A DNA stretch of 64,000 nt from Tricholoma matsutake (taxonomy: Eukaryota; Basidiomycota; Agaricomycetes; Agaricales; Tricholomataceae). The notes beneath the pieces were generated by a model. It did not search any database and had not been told where the DNA came from. It saw only the letters and a program-made list of their open reading frames with translations. The DNA lies in assembly GCA_026075535.2 (NCBI GenBank), contig AP026545.1:5518001-5582000 (forward strand), read 5' to 3'. The position numbers and the translations under genes are program-made. How positions within the stretch are numbered: the first letter of the stretch is position 1; each line of letters starts with the position of its first letter. This document shows, in pieces, positions 22,153-32,336 of this stretch.

Positions 22153-23633
22153 TTGTCTATTTTGGCGGATGGATTGTTCTTGGCAGACATGTGCAAGGGT
22201 TACAAACATGATGACTTCTGCCAAAAATTAGCCACGGTTAGCTCCGGAATGCCCAACATATGGTTGATAAATGGATTATGGTACTTGGGTGACTGGCTCA
22301 TTGTCCGCAGATATGGCACCCTCCACAAAGATCTCTTTCAGCTAGCTCATGATTCACTTGGTCACTTCAGTGCAGATAAATCTTATGCCAGCATCTGTCA
22401 CTGCTACTACTGGCTGAATATGCGAAGAGATTTGGAGATGGCTTATATGCCTGCCTGCACTAGTTGCCAACACAATAAGAGTGGGACGTCCAAAACTAAG
22501 GGCTTTGCCAATTCCTGAGTGTTGTGGCGACTCTGTATGCCTTGATTTTATTGGCCCTCTACCTGAAGATGAGGGGTACAACTGCATTTTGACAGTAACA
22601 GATTGACTTGGCTCCAATGTATGGCTTATCCCTATGCAAACTGATATCACAGCTCCCAAACTTGCACTGATTTTTTTCAATGAATGGTATTGCAAAATGG
22701 CTTACCTCTGGAACTCATCTCTGATTGTGATAAACTTTTCATGTCGAAATTTTGGAAAGCATTACACATGTTAACTGGAGTTCATCTGAAAATGTCTACT
22801 GCTTACCATCCTCAAACCGATGGAGCAAGTGAGGGCACAAATAAGACATTGAACCAATGCATCCGCTTCCACGTTGAGTGCAACCAGAAAGGGTGGGTTC
22901 GAGCATTACCTATCATCAGGTTCAATATGATGAACTCCATGAACGCATCAACCGGGTTCTCTGGGTTCCAAATCTGAATGGGCTGCAGTCCACGTATCAT
23001 CCCCCCTTTGATACCTGGGATTCCTCTTGAAGAAACTTCTGAAATACTCACTGCACGAGAGATTATCACAAAAATTGAGGAAGATGTCTCCAAAGCGAAG
23101 GATTCCTTGATAGGCACAAAAATCATGCAGGCATTTTTTGCAAACAAATCATGGGGGCCTGAGGATGTGTACCTCATAGGTGACAAGGTTATGCTTGCTA
23201 TGCTTCACTGCCATCGCAAATTTAAATCCGGCAACAAGTCTAGGGTTGCAAAAAATTTTCCACATTGGGATGGACCATTCTCTGTGGTTAAATCATTCCA
23301 CAAGACTTCTTCCTACACTTTGAACCTACCAAATTCCCCTATGGTTTTTCCAAAGTACCATGCTTCTCTGCTGAAATGGCATAACGATAATGATGCTGAG
23401 CTTTTTCCTTCACATGAACTGGAACAACTGGAACCCATAATGACCAACAATGGCCTGGAAGAATACCAAATTGAGAAAATCATCAATGAGCAAAAGTGGG
23501 GACACAGATTTCAATACCTCATGCACTGGGCTGGCTACTCAGAAAGCAACAATTTATGGCTACCACAACGAGAACTTGAAAATTGTGAAGCACTCGACCG
23601 GTGGAAGGCTAGTAAGGCAGTGGAAACGCAGTA
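22153..23633 (+). pseudogene. E2 integrase and chromodomain
   Basis: The HHCC zinc domain is readable (LAHDSLGHFSADKSYASICH, then CTSCQHNKSGT). The core has LDFIGPLPEDEGYNCILTVTD, ELISDCDKLFMSKFWKALH and HPQTDGASEGTNKTLNQC, so all three D, D, E residues can be placed, across two frame changes and one stop. A stop at 22977 precedes the last block, which contains DKVMLAMLHCHRKFKSGNKS and the chromodomain YQIEKIINEQKWGHRFQYLM, then HWAGYSESNNLWLP, ending TAG at 23632-23634. Confidence 0.82.
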
Positions 23634-23764
23634 GCTTTTTCCCACTGGGTTTTTTAATGCACCTGTTGTTTGGTTGATGTGGTGTTTGACTTATCATTTT
23701 CTGACCTTGTTGCTTACTGCACTCCCCTATTAGATCCCCATACACTTCTTTAAGGGTGGGAGGG

Positions 23765-24018
23765 TGTAAGCATGGATTTACATAATATTGACATCTATTT
23801 GTATTTGGACCTTATAAACCACAACACATATAGCTTATCTCCATTCTTCCCTTTCCCCCATATTATTACCCTAATACTCTGCTTGTTACAAAGTCTCTCG
23901 CTTCTAATTACACATTGTTGGCTTGTTATTTTGCGTAATTGGCAAGTAAGTGTTCCACTTCTCTTCCCCTCCCCTTTCCCCAGTGTTTCCTATCCCCTAT
24001 AAAAGGGATAGGTTTTCA
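23765..24018 (+). repeat. E2 3' LTR
   Basis: It starts TGTAAGCATGGATTTAC and ends GGGATAGGTTTTCA, directly followed by the GTTTT duplication. The upstream polypurine tract AAGGGTGGGAGGG ends at 23764. Confidence 0.85.
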
Positions 24019-24027
24019 GTTTTCTAC

Positions 24028-24470
24028 TATAAGGGCAACCTTAGAAGTCACTTAATTAATGGACTAGCAAAGGGAAATCCGAAGTTAAAATTGTGGTACA
24101 TATTACAGGGAGTGGAGGCACACCTAGCAAAGGGAAATCCGAAGAGAAAACTCTAAGGACCCCTTTGCCAATGCCCAGTATATGTGAAGATTGCAAAAAT
24201 CAAATAATAGTCTAAAAATAGAAAAAGGTGGAAATAGACAGATCAAGGCCGCCAAATGACATCATACCAAGGGGTAGATGTCGGAAGGGGTACTCCGCCT
24301 CTAAATATAAAACTGTCAACATGCACAAATGTGATAGAAAGGGAAATTAGTAATAAGATAAGGAAAAATCATAGAAAATGAAGAATAGAAGGAAATGAAG
24401 TGAGGAAAAATATAGGACAAACATAAAAAATAGGAGAAACACACAGGGCACCCCCCCTAGTCCCCTTACA
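24028..24470 (-). repeat. E1 5' LTR
   Basis: The 443 bp copy matches 12752-13186. Because E1 runs on the minus strand, this is its upstream LTR. Only about four bases (GTAG in element sense) separate it from the E2 target duplication, so E2 landed in or beside the primer-binding site. Confidence 0.86.
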
Positions 24471-24475
24471 GTGTG

Positions 24476-24975
24476 GACTGTTCAGTGTGTCCTCAACCTC
24501 ATATCCTTTGCTGTTCCACACCTTGCCAGTGCTGGAGATGGCCACAAGCTCACACATGTATAGAAAGATGGCAAGACTGTGACACCATTTCTTGAATCTC
24601 CATGTCCCATACCTTGTAGCTCAAGGACAAGTGCAGTAAAAACATATAATTGAACACCAAGCTCTGTATATATATGGTCTGGATGGCCCTGGATGAGCTC
24701 CCACACCCATTCTTTGCCAGTGAGCTTTGAGGTATGATATGGTTGTGACCAGTATTCAGATGAGGTATAGAGAGCTATGGCAGTTTGAACAGGATGCACA
24801 ACAGCAGCAGCACTCTGATGCCATTGCTGTATGTGCTGTTGTATTGCTGTACTCAATGGTGGAGGCATGTTGAGCAGGATAACAAGTTATCTATAAGATC
24901 ATGATAAGATGGAAGCCCCAGACCGGCTGCTAAGCTTGCCATCAAATTCCAAATTTCAGATCAAAATTGTGGCCA
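24476..24975 (-). pseudogene. PIF/Harbinger-like fragment, right arm
   Basis: The minus-strand reading begins MPPPLSTAIQQHIQQWHQSA and includes TGKEWVWELIQGHPDHIYTE and VFTALVLELQGMGHGDSRNG, the same sequence as the left arm at 12190-12640 in reverse orientation. A short deletion removes the EEQLAIFLY junction. Homology between the arms extends to about 24975. It is truncated at 24471 by E1. Confidence 0.5.
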
Positions 24976-25152
24976 AACAGATTTGTAGTGTCCTGCACTC
25001 CAACACTGAGATGCAATCATGTGAATTCAAGGGCATCACATGCCATGTCATACCTTGTTCTTAGACATGGGTGAGACCAGCCAGAGCTCACTATGCTAAA
25101 ATCTCTCTTGTCTGCCGTCACTTCCACCAACTGAATCGGTTGTTTTCTACCA

Positions 25153-25422
25153 ATGTCTTGCGATATTCAAGGCCGACATCTTCTGACCACCTTTGAATGG
25201 AATGCCAGATGCTCTCTGCTTCCCTGGCAGCTTATGGATGCAAACAATGCCTACCTGGACTTTGTGTCCACAATGGCAATGGTGTATGTCAATGGCGGTT
25301 CCTTTTCTTGCATCCATACATTCTCCTGCTCGGAAGGAGCAAATGTTCAGTTGGGGTTGGATTGGTTTGAAGCCTATGAAAAGCATTGTAATTATACCAA
25401 CCTTCAGCACCAACAATGAATA
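25153..25422 (+). pseudogene. Helitron-associated upstream reading
   Basis: This 88-residue reading contains FECNARC-like opening residues (TFEWNARCSLLPWQLMDANN) and NVQLGLDWFEAYEKHCNYTN. A short block of the form xVxLGxDWxxxx precedes many Helitron helicase readings in mushroom genomes as I recall it, and its position here agrees. Function unknown. Confidence 0.4.
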
Positions 25423-25509
25423 GTGTTGAGCTGGATGCTTGTCCAAAAGGTGAGCATCATTCAGCTTTTTCACATAAATTCAAGATTTAATTGCCTTCTA
25501 GGCTCAATG

Positions 25510-27135
25510 AATGCTGATAATGCTCAGCCGAGGAGTTTGGCTATGGACAACAATGAGGTGATTGCACACTTAGTGAAAACAATTTCTGATCCATCATCAA
25601 CTTTGTTTGTGTTGTGCGGTGTTGGTGCTGATGACCTATGGGCCATGCTTGATAAACATGGCATTCATTATGAATATAACCTGTTGAGTGACTCCTGCCG
25701 ACAATTGCTGTGTCACCATATCTTGAACAGGACATGTGCTAAGGGTGATGGTGAACAATGTTGTGTGATTGCAGGCCATTACCGGTCGGGTGATTTAGCT
25801 CGACTGTTGTCATCCACATTGTTGGATGTGATCTCGGAGCCCAACTTTCCACTTGATGTGATGTGGATTGTGTGTGCAGGCCTGGGCTTTCATTATAGTG
25901 GTGTGGGTGAGTGGCCATATCTAAAAGCTGAACTTAGGAGAAGGCATACCCGTCTTCAGATGCATAGTGTCCACCACTCATAGATTTTTTTAAGCACTTT
26001 GAATGAGCCACAAAATCTGAGTTGCTGGCCCACGCCAGTGAGCATGGGCTGGCTTGCTCCAGTTCAAGAGATGAGTTACAGACCTTGTTAGCAAACCATT
26101 TTACTCAAGGCGAATGTTCAAAAAATGTTCCAGCAATGAATGCATGTGTGGAAGTGAGTGATGTTGCACAAAGGGAAGGACATGGTGATGATATTCAATC
26201 TTATATTCTTATGGCAGTGTCATATAAGATCTCCTGAAAAAGGCTGTTGTCCTTGTTACATGAGCAGGGAGTTGAGTTTGATGCTGCTGCTAGTGTTTCT
26301 AAGCTAAGAAAAGTGCTTTGTCATCATGCACATACCTTGCAAAAAGGCAAGCAGACTCCAGTGAGGACAGCTGAACAGGAAAGATGCCATGGGGCAAAAG
26401 ATGTGGTGAGGGAGGCCCATCTCAATCAAACATGCAATCAATGGCCACAAATTGCTCCCAACAGCTTAAAAGCAAAGATGGCAGCATTATTTCATAAGGA
26501 GACTTCAAGTGAGATGTTGTGTGAAAAGGTTTGTGTGTGTTGTGCCAAATCTGTGCAAGCGATGGAATGTGATGTGGTACCAGCTAGATACGTAGAACTC
26601 AAGCTACTGAAGCATCCAACGAGCAGGTTGGATCTAACATGGACTGAAAGCAAAACAAATGGTGAGTCAAATGATGCGGGCTTTGACTGCCTAGATCCTG
26701 ATTGTGCTCCCCCTGAATTTCCTTTGTTTAAGGACATTCCAGACAACATGATGTTAGAACTGGCAGGCATGCTGAGCACAAGTGGTGAGGAGGAGGTCTG
26801 TCTCCAGCTCTGCAATCAATGTGCATGGTTGTTGGAACAAAAAAAATGTTGCGGCTTGCTTTGGCTAATCACACGTTTTTGGGAAAATGTCCTCCAGCTT
26901 GACATTTATTGAAGAGTGCATTATTTCTCTGTGCCATGCCAAATCATACTTGATACAAATGAGATCAGGCAACAACAGTGGGGGTGTTGTTATGCCTAAC
27001 ATGCAAAGAGGACTTTGTGGCCATGTCATAATCTATCCCCAGAAGCCAGAAATTGTTGCTAAAAAATTGCTGCCAGGAATCAAAGATATTGTTACTCCAG
27101 TGTGTGTGCTGTTCATAGGGTCTAAGCCTGAGTAC
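25510..27135 (+). pseudogene. Helitron N-terminal region, before element F
   Basis: The readings MNADNAQPRSLAMDNNEVIA to RRRHTRLQ (25508-25983) and MSLLHEQGVEFDAAASVSKL to WLLEQKKC (26247-26912) are followed by LTFIEECIISLCHAKSYLIQ and VCVLFIGSKPE. The CVCCAKSVQAME and CLQLCNQCAWLLE pairs suggest zinc binding. The FxEExxIxxxR/HxxxxxIxL block is the usual lead-in to the Helitron Rep region. Element F interrupts directly after GSKPE, and the homologous text resumes at 29047. Confidence 0.6.
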
Positions 27136-27384
27136 TTTACACTCCCCCACCTATTCCGGTTGGATTCCGGTTTGTCTGGCCAGAATTTATGGAATTTCTG
27201 GAATCCGGTGGAATCTTTTTTGTATGTAGTTTTCCCTATGCAGCACAATTCTGGTTGGAATAAGGATCCAATTTACACCTGGAATCCCTGGAATCTGACT
27301 GGACTCATCACAACTGGAATAACAGGAATAACTGGACTAACTGGAATAACCGGAATGCACGTGCTTTCCCAAATAAAAGTTTGA

Positions 27385-27460
27385 CACACATCAAGAATTG
27401 AACCCTTGACCTTGGGTCTGTATGTCACAGTGTGCTTAACCACTGAGCTACCAGGTAGTT
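27385..27460 (-). repeat. tRNA-like segment, left end of F
   Basis: On the minus strand the sequence has a box A-like TGGTAGCTCAGTGGTTAAGC and, 33 bases on, a box B-like GGGTTCAATTC. The spacing suits an RNA polymerase III internal promoter. Acceptor-stem pairing is weak, so it is not called a functional tRNA gene. It reads toward the left TIR. Confidence 0.6.
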
Positions 27461-27549
27461 ATTCCTCTACATACATTTAATACCTTTATGACCAAACCAA
27501 GGTGCGTAGTTAACCGCAGCCATTAATGGAATAATTAATAAGTACACAT

Positions 27550-27766
27550 ACATGCATGACACGTGACACGTGACTGCCAGCTCACAACCACCACCACCAC
27601 CACCATCGTCAATGCTGCCTCCTCCTCCTCTCCACTCTACCACCACCACTGCATGCGCACCCACCACCACCGCTCCCACACCCACTGCCACCATCACCAC
27701 CACCTTCAAATGAGCCGACTGGACAGAACGTGGGCCCAAACAACAGCAACATTGTTTGGGCCATAG
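27550..27766 (+). CDS. F cargo exon 1: His/Thr-rich reading ending in a hairpin
   Basis: A plus-strand reading with runs of Thr and His (QLTTTTTTTIVNAASSSSPL, HTHCHHHHHLQM) ends RLDRTWAQTTATLFGP. The last 31 bases (27732-27762) form the stem GGGCCCAAACAA/TTGTTTGGGCC. A donor-like ATAAGT starts at 27767 where the homologous site in G reads GTAAGT. It is unknown whether this is translated. The WAQTT motif recurs in related modules elsewhere in the window. Confidence 0.4.
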
Positions 27767-27832
27767 ATAAGTTTTTTTTTTTTTTTCTTTTATGTTTTAT
27801 CAATCAACTAATTGTAATTTATTGCTTTTTAG
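27767..27832 (+). other. Intron-like segment of F
   Basis: It starts ATAAGTTTTTT, contains a CAACTAAT branch-like site and ends CTTTTTAG before GTTGTATACTACTGG. The same exon-intron layout occurs in G on the other strand with intact GTAAGT and CTAACTAAC signals, so here the donor is probably a G-to-A mutation. Confidence 0.5.
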
Positions 27833-28135
27833 GTTGTATACTACTGGGGATGACCTGCCACGACAAAAAACATGCAACCCACACCCATGCCCACCCAATC
27901 CCCTCCTCCCCATTCAAATGGGATGTGAGGCTGTCGACATGGGCTAGGAGGGTGCAGAGGGATGCCAGGAGACCCTGGAAGGGGGGTACCTGCCTAGTAA
28001 GCACCCACCAACCTCTGTACTTGTGCCACATTGCACTGACACACCCAAACCCCCCCCCCCAAAAAAAAAGAAAAAAACAGAAATCCAAACAGGGGATGAC
28101 AGCGACAAATGATGACAAGCCACCCACCCCCAGCC

Positions 28136-28440
28136 TCACAAGCAACTGCTCATGGGGTGGATCGTGGGTGGAACAACGCCCAGGTGCAGGGACAGGAGAT
28201 GACAATGACATACCACCCGCCCCCAGCCTCATGAGCAACTGCTCATGGGGTGGATCATGGGTGGAATGACAACAATGACAAGCCACCCACCCCCAGCCTC
28301 ACAAGCAACTGCTCGTGGGGTGGAACATGGGTGGAACGATGCCCAGGTGCAGGGATAGGAGACGACAATGCACCACCTGCCCCCAGCCTCATGAGCAACT
28401 GCTCATGGGGTGGATCATGGGTGGAATGACAGACAACAGC
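28136..28440 (+). repeat. Fourfold repeat coding SNCSWGG, with an internal palindrome
   Basis: A unit of about 60-120 bases containing AGCAACTGCTCATGGGGTGG occurs at 28140, 28230, 28302 and 28393, each followed by ATCRTGGGTGGAA. In one frame it reads SNCSWGGSWVE. The core CATGAGCA-AC-TGCTCATG is a perfect palindrome in two of the copies. The core also occurs singly in G, J, K and the 40-44 kb mosaic. Confidence 0.75.
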
Positions 28441-28454
28441 GGGGTTGCATCCCC

Positions 28455-28720
28455 TTCCCCTCCCCCGCACTTTGTGTGGGGAGGGATTTTTTTTGTACTT
28501 TTAATTATTTATTAGTATTGTGCCCCCCCTCCCCCATTTTGTGTGGAGGAGGGATTTTTTTCTTCATGTTTTTACCTCCCCCCTTGCGTTCAGTGCAAGG
28601 GGTTAGCTTTTTATGTATATAAATAAAACTCCCTCTCGCATCTTGTGAGAGGGAGGATTTTTTGTTTATGTATGTAATCACAGTCATCCCCACTCCCTCG
28701 CATTCAATGTGAGGGATGTG
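28455..28720 (+). repeat. Array of five GC-rich hairpins in F
   Basis: Five stem-loops follow one another: CCTCCCCCGCACTTTGTGTG with its GGGGAGGG partner then T8; the CCCTCCCCCATTTTGTGTGG type then T7; CCCCTTGCGTTCAGTGCAAG with GGGG; CTCCCTCTCGCATCTTGTGA with GAGGGAG then T6; and CCCTCGCATTCAATGTGAGG. Each has a 7-11 bp stem, a 4-8 base loop and, in most, a T tract on the 3' side. The family pattern is CCCTCnCGCATnnnnTGnGAGGG. G carries a matching array in inverse orientation. Confidence 0.75.
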
Positions 28721-28802
28721 GTTAATTAAAATTTTTTGATCTTAACTACTTCGAAAAAAATTAGAGTGTCATGAATAAACCTTATATTACTAACTAATAA
28801 TT

Positions 28803-28895
28803 CTCCTGTGGCTCAGCTGATTAAGCACAGATGTTTGGTTTGTCATGTGATCACTCTAATCAAGATGTCTTGAGTTCAATCCTTACTCTGCACAA
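28803..28895 (+). repeat. tRNA-like segment, right end of F
   Basis: Box A-like TGGCTCAGCTGATTAAGCAC (28809-28828) and box B-like GAGTTCAATCC (28872-28882) are in polymerase III order. A near-identical copy occurs at 44815-44910. It reads toward the right TIR. Confidence 0.62.
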
Positions 28896-29046
28896 ATATA
28901 TTTTGTAGGCACTTTGACAACTTAAGACTTGAAATTTGACTATCCATTAGGGTATATACTCTAAGTTGAGCATCTGGAGTAACCGGAATCTGGTCAGAAT
29001 AACCAGAATAACTGGACTCCAACCAGAATAGGTGGGGGAGGGTAAA

Positions 29047-29642
29047 TTACAGCTAAGCCTCCGGCATGGGAATGGCTAAACAAGAACACCAAACTGTTAA
29101 CTGCTCATGCAGACCAGATTCACTGTGTGTTGATGTGGCTCAAAGCTCATAATCCTATGTACAAGGATATTGAGTCAAATGAAGCTGCACTTGAAGAAAT
29201 TGAATGTGCACCTATGCTCCCATTTCATATTGAACATGTTTTGCCCAGTGACACTCAGAATGTGTTACAGTCTCAATATGATGAATGCAGACAATCACAG
29301 CCACCCACCAAGGCGTTGTGCAAAACACATCCTAGTGATGAAGATTGCAGCCCAATGCAAGAGATACCTTTTGAAAAAGTGGTTATTGCCAATGTGCATG
29401 GTCATGCTTCATCAAATGAGCTTTTAGCGGCCACCGTCTGCCAGGTAAAGAAGAAAGGAGGTGGTTACATAGAGATTTGGCACAATTCACATCCTGTAAA
29501 TGAGTTTGATAATGCATTGTTGTTTCCAATGATCTACCCTACTTTGTATCCCTTTGTTCTGGGTGGCTTTGAAGATCAGTCAAGGAAAATTCCCATATCT
29601 ATGAAGACCCATGTGAAGCATTTTTTTCCACTAGGCGATTGA
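29047..29642 (+). pseudogene. Helitron N-terminal region, after element F
   Basis: The reading resumes with KPPAWEWLNKNTKLLTAHAD, then VLMWLKAHNPMYKDIESNEA, IEHVLPSDTQNVLQ and LLFPMIYPTLYPFVLGGFED. This is the typical approach to the Helitron-like N domain. A TGA at 29640 ends it. Confidence 0.68.
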
Positions 29643-31231
29643 CGTTTTCAACAGCATCACTCATTTCTGTTTACAGTATTCAATATGCTACAAAGATGAG
29701 CAGTTTTATTACATACCAGCTTGAAGGTGAAGAAATCTAGCTTTGAGTCTGTCATCGCAAGGTTTGGCACTGTTTCTGCTGATGCGGTTCATTGGGTGTC
29801 AGACTGTGTTGCAAGAGGAGACTATTCCACAGCATACAATGAGGAAGAAAAGTGGGTGCTGATACTAATGAAAGAAGTTACCTTCCATGTTCCAGGCTCT
29901 TCATCCGTGTGCCTCATGATGTGCAATAAGATCTGCACATTGATGATTCACCTTGGCCTGCCAAGCTTTTTCCTTACCCTCAATCTGGGTGACATATTCA
30001 ATCCCATAGTCAAACTTCTTGTGGGGGCAAATATTGATGTGGACCACTTGCTAGTAGATGATGTGCCCAAATTTTGGGAGCAATTGTTACTTGTTGCAAA
30101 GAACCCTTTCGTTGCTGCAAATTTCTTCAATATTTACATGAAGGCTTTTATCAAATGCTTACTGGGATATGACCCTCATAGTCCATCACTCAAAGGCAGA
30201 ATTCTTGGTGAGTTAAAGGGTATTATGGATGTGTGGAGATGCAGGGTCAAGGTTCTTTACATTGTCATATGCTTGTGTCGGTGGAGGGAGGATTGGACCC
30301 CAACCAAATCTGCGACAAAGTTTGTGATCCCAACCAGGGCAATTTTTGCAACTGACTTTTGGTGTTTCTTAATGATACCATCTCCACTTGCATTCCTCCA
30401 GATCCAGATTCTGAGTTGCAAGTCACATCTTCTGAATTTTATCCTGCCTTGATACATGGTCTAAACAGACATGGGAATAGCTCAAGCAAGGAATGGGCGA
30501 AGGACTTGTACTACATCATCAGCTGCTCCCAGATACACAGTCACCAACCAACATGCTTTAAGTATTGGAAAGGTCTATTAAACATGAAGCCCAACTGTCG
30601 ATTTGGGTTGGATCCCAGGTATTATCAGCCAGTATTGTCTATTGACAGAGAAACAGGCAACCTGTGCCTATGATGTTTAGATGGAATGGTAAACAATTTT
30701 AATGCCACAATGATTCAGACAATTTGATGCAATATGGACATCAAATTTATAGGCTCTGGTGCCTCAGCTAAGGCGATCATGTATTATATCACAAATTATA
30801 TATCAAAGCCAGAGCTGAAGACAAATATTGCATATGCTGCCTTGGAAGTTGCCATTTGAAAGCTAGGGGAATATCACCTGGAAGAAGATGTACTGACGAG
30901 CCATGCTAAGCAGATGCTACAAAAATGCTGTCATGCAATAATCTCACACCAAGAAATGCCTGCTCAGGTGGTGGCATTGTACATGTTGGAGCACGATGTC
31001 TATTATACTAGTCATCAATTCTGTCCGCTCTATTGGACGTCATTTGAACATTATATTAATACTGAGCTGCCAAGTCCAGAATGCTACAATGCAGCAACTG
31101 CTGTCAGGGACCCAATGGAAGAGCATTTCAACACTGATGAGGACTGTGCAGATGACTTTGAGCCTTGTGAAGACAATGAAATAGGCTGTGATGGAGTAAA
31201 CAATCAGGAACAACACGAGGACAAGGTATAG
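29643..31231 (+). pseudogene. Helitron Rep (Helitron_like_N) domain
   Basis: Readable blocks include IARFGTVSADAVHWVSDCVA, GLPSFFLTLNLGDIFNPIVK, NPFVAANFFNIYMKAFIKCL, LGYDPHSPSLKGRILGELKG, and after a shift, NMKPNCRFGLDPRYYQPVLS and IKFIGSGASAKAIMYYITNY. This is the rolling-circle replication initiator region. The stretch where the HxH metal-binding motif should appear (ORF end near 30270, LYIVICLCRW) is out of frame, reading SLHCHML-like only by comparison with the family. Stops and shifts occur near 30270, 30452, 30673 and 30860. Confidence 0.75.
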
Positions 31232-32336
31232 ATCACTGTGATGAAGACAGACTTGATGTTGACTCAGATGGTGTGTTGGTGAAGCCTGGGGTGGAAAAAG
31301 TCACAAAGTGCCAGAAAAAAAAGTGTCTCATTGCTGGCTGAAGAACCTGATGATAATGATGATGGCGATGGTGAAGCACATGACACACATGACGATGGCA
31401 TCAATGAACAGACTCTGCAGGAAGTGTTAGACTCAGAGGCCAGGCTAAGGCCTCTTGTTAATCTTGTAAAACCCCATTATGATTTGGTATTGCACCTTCT
31501 GTCAATACGATATCCCTTGATGTGACCAGTCCTTGTTCCAATCGGGCCCACTATTCCTCACCAAGACAATATCAACTGCTATAGCTGATATTGCCAACTG
31601 ATGTTGATATTCTTCAAATGTTGGCACACTGCAGCTGATTTGTGAGGAGAATCCTGGAGTTGGACAGAAGCATTTGAACAATTCATGCTCAGCAACCATG
31701 GCAATGCTGCCCGACCTACAATGGGTCACACCAAATATTGCATGAATGTAAGGATTTCCAGGTGGACCATTTCCATAACCAGAAATCTTGCCATAGGAAC
31801 TTAAATGTCTCCCAAGAAATTCAAGAGAGCAGGGTAAGTGAACAGGATGGCTTAGCTGGCTTTACGGATGACCACAACATTCTGGACCACATTCAAGCTG
31901 TTGATGCATGTCATGCTCAATCATAAGAGAATGTCAACAAAAATCTGTTGCCATGACTCCTCCATGCTGAAAGGAATGGCATATTTTCTGTTCAGAAAGG
32001 GGATGACATAGGCATTACTAGTGATGATAATGAAATCAACTGTATGTTAGCAGAAAGCTCCATTCTAGAAAGTGAGTGGGAACAAAGCTATGTTAACCGA
32101 TGGCTGCAGAACAAGAAACAACACTGTTTGTGACTGCAAGATGCCCCAGAGGTTGTTCAAATAAATCCTCTTTGTCCTATACAAGATGGCAATGCATTGC
32201 GAGAAGATAGGCCATTTGTGAAGACTTGAAAACCATGCAATTTGCTAGGGATATGGACCAGCATCGACATGGTGAAGGTGATCAAGGACTGGGATCTGAA
32301 TAAGGAACAAGTGCAAGCATTCTGAATCATCATTAT
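31232..32336 (+). pseudogene. Helitron linker between Rep and helicase
   Basis: An acidic block (LLAEEPDDNDDGDGEAHDTH) and a series of short readings broken by stops fill the position between the Rep and helicase domains. I see no separate domain. Its length and acidic character agree with other Helitron proteins. Confidence 0.5.

Larger units (their letters stand above)
18238..24018 (+). mobile_element. Ty3/gypsy chromovirus E2 nested in E1
   Basis: This plus-strand element has LTRs at 18238-18484 and 23765-24018 that start TGTAAGCATGG. GTTTT flanks both sides (18233-18237 and 24019-24023), consistent with a 5-bp duplication. The order is gag, protease, RT, RNase H, integrase, chromodomain, polypurine tract (23752-23764, AAGGGTGGGAGGG). 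The downstream LTR ends GGTTTTCA; the upstream LTR has lost about 10 bases near its end. Stops and frameshifts occur in gag, RT and integrase, although RNase H and the integrase end remain open over long stretches. Confidence 0.88.
12752..24470 (-). mobile_element. Ty3/gypsy chromovirus E1, carries nested E2
   Basis: E1 reads on the minus strand: 5' LTR 24028-24470, gag, protease, RT, RNase H, integrase, chromodomain, 3' LTR 12752-13186. It is flanked by the 5-bp duplication GTGTG at 12747-12751 and 24471-24475. In element orientation the LTR runs TGTAAGGGG to CCCTTATA. Another gypsy element (18238-24018) sits just inside its 5' LTR. E1 belongs to a different lineage from E2/E4/E5: its gag has a CCHC knuckle and its protease-downstream block reads KQKVILGYPWLQDHNP. 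Its RT and protease active sites and one integrase Asp are altered, and part of integrase is deleted, so it is dead. Confidence 0.85.
27136..29046 (+). mobile_element. Composite TIR element F (1.9 kb)
   Basis: Terminal inverted repeats start TTTACACTCCCCCACCTATT on the left and mirror GGTGGGGGAGGGTAAA on the right, matching over about 28 bp. Inside, in order, are subterminal TGGAATAACYGGAATAAC-type repeats, an outward-facing tRNA-like segment (minus), a His/Thr-rich exon ending in a hairpin, a short intron, a repeated SNCSWGG-coding stretch, five GC-rich hairpins, an outward-facing tRNA-like segment (plus), subterminal repeats and the right TIR. It encodes no transposase. It splits the Helitron. 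No clear target-site duplication is visible (TA is the best candidate). Element G has the same plan. Confidence 0.78.

Noticed and set aside
27590..28290. Gly- and Val-rich minus-strand readings in element F
   Set aside because: They are shadows of CAC/ACC repeats and of the SNCSWGG repeat on the other strand.
28455..28720. Bacterial-type intrinsic terminators
   Set aside because: The hairpin plus T tract form is similar, but this is fungal nuclear DNA; they are described as hairpins without that function.
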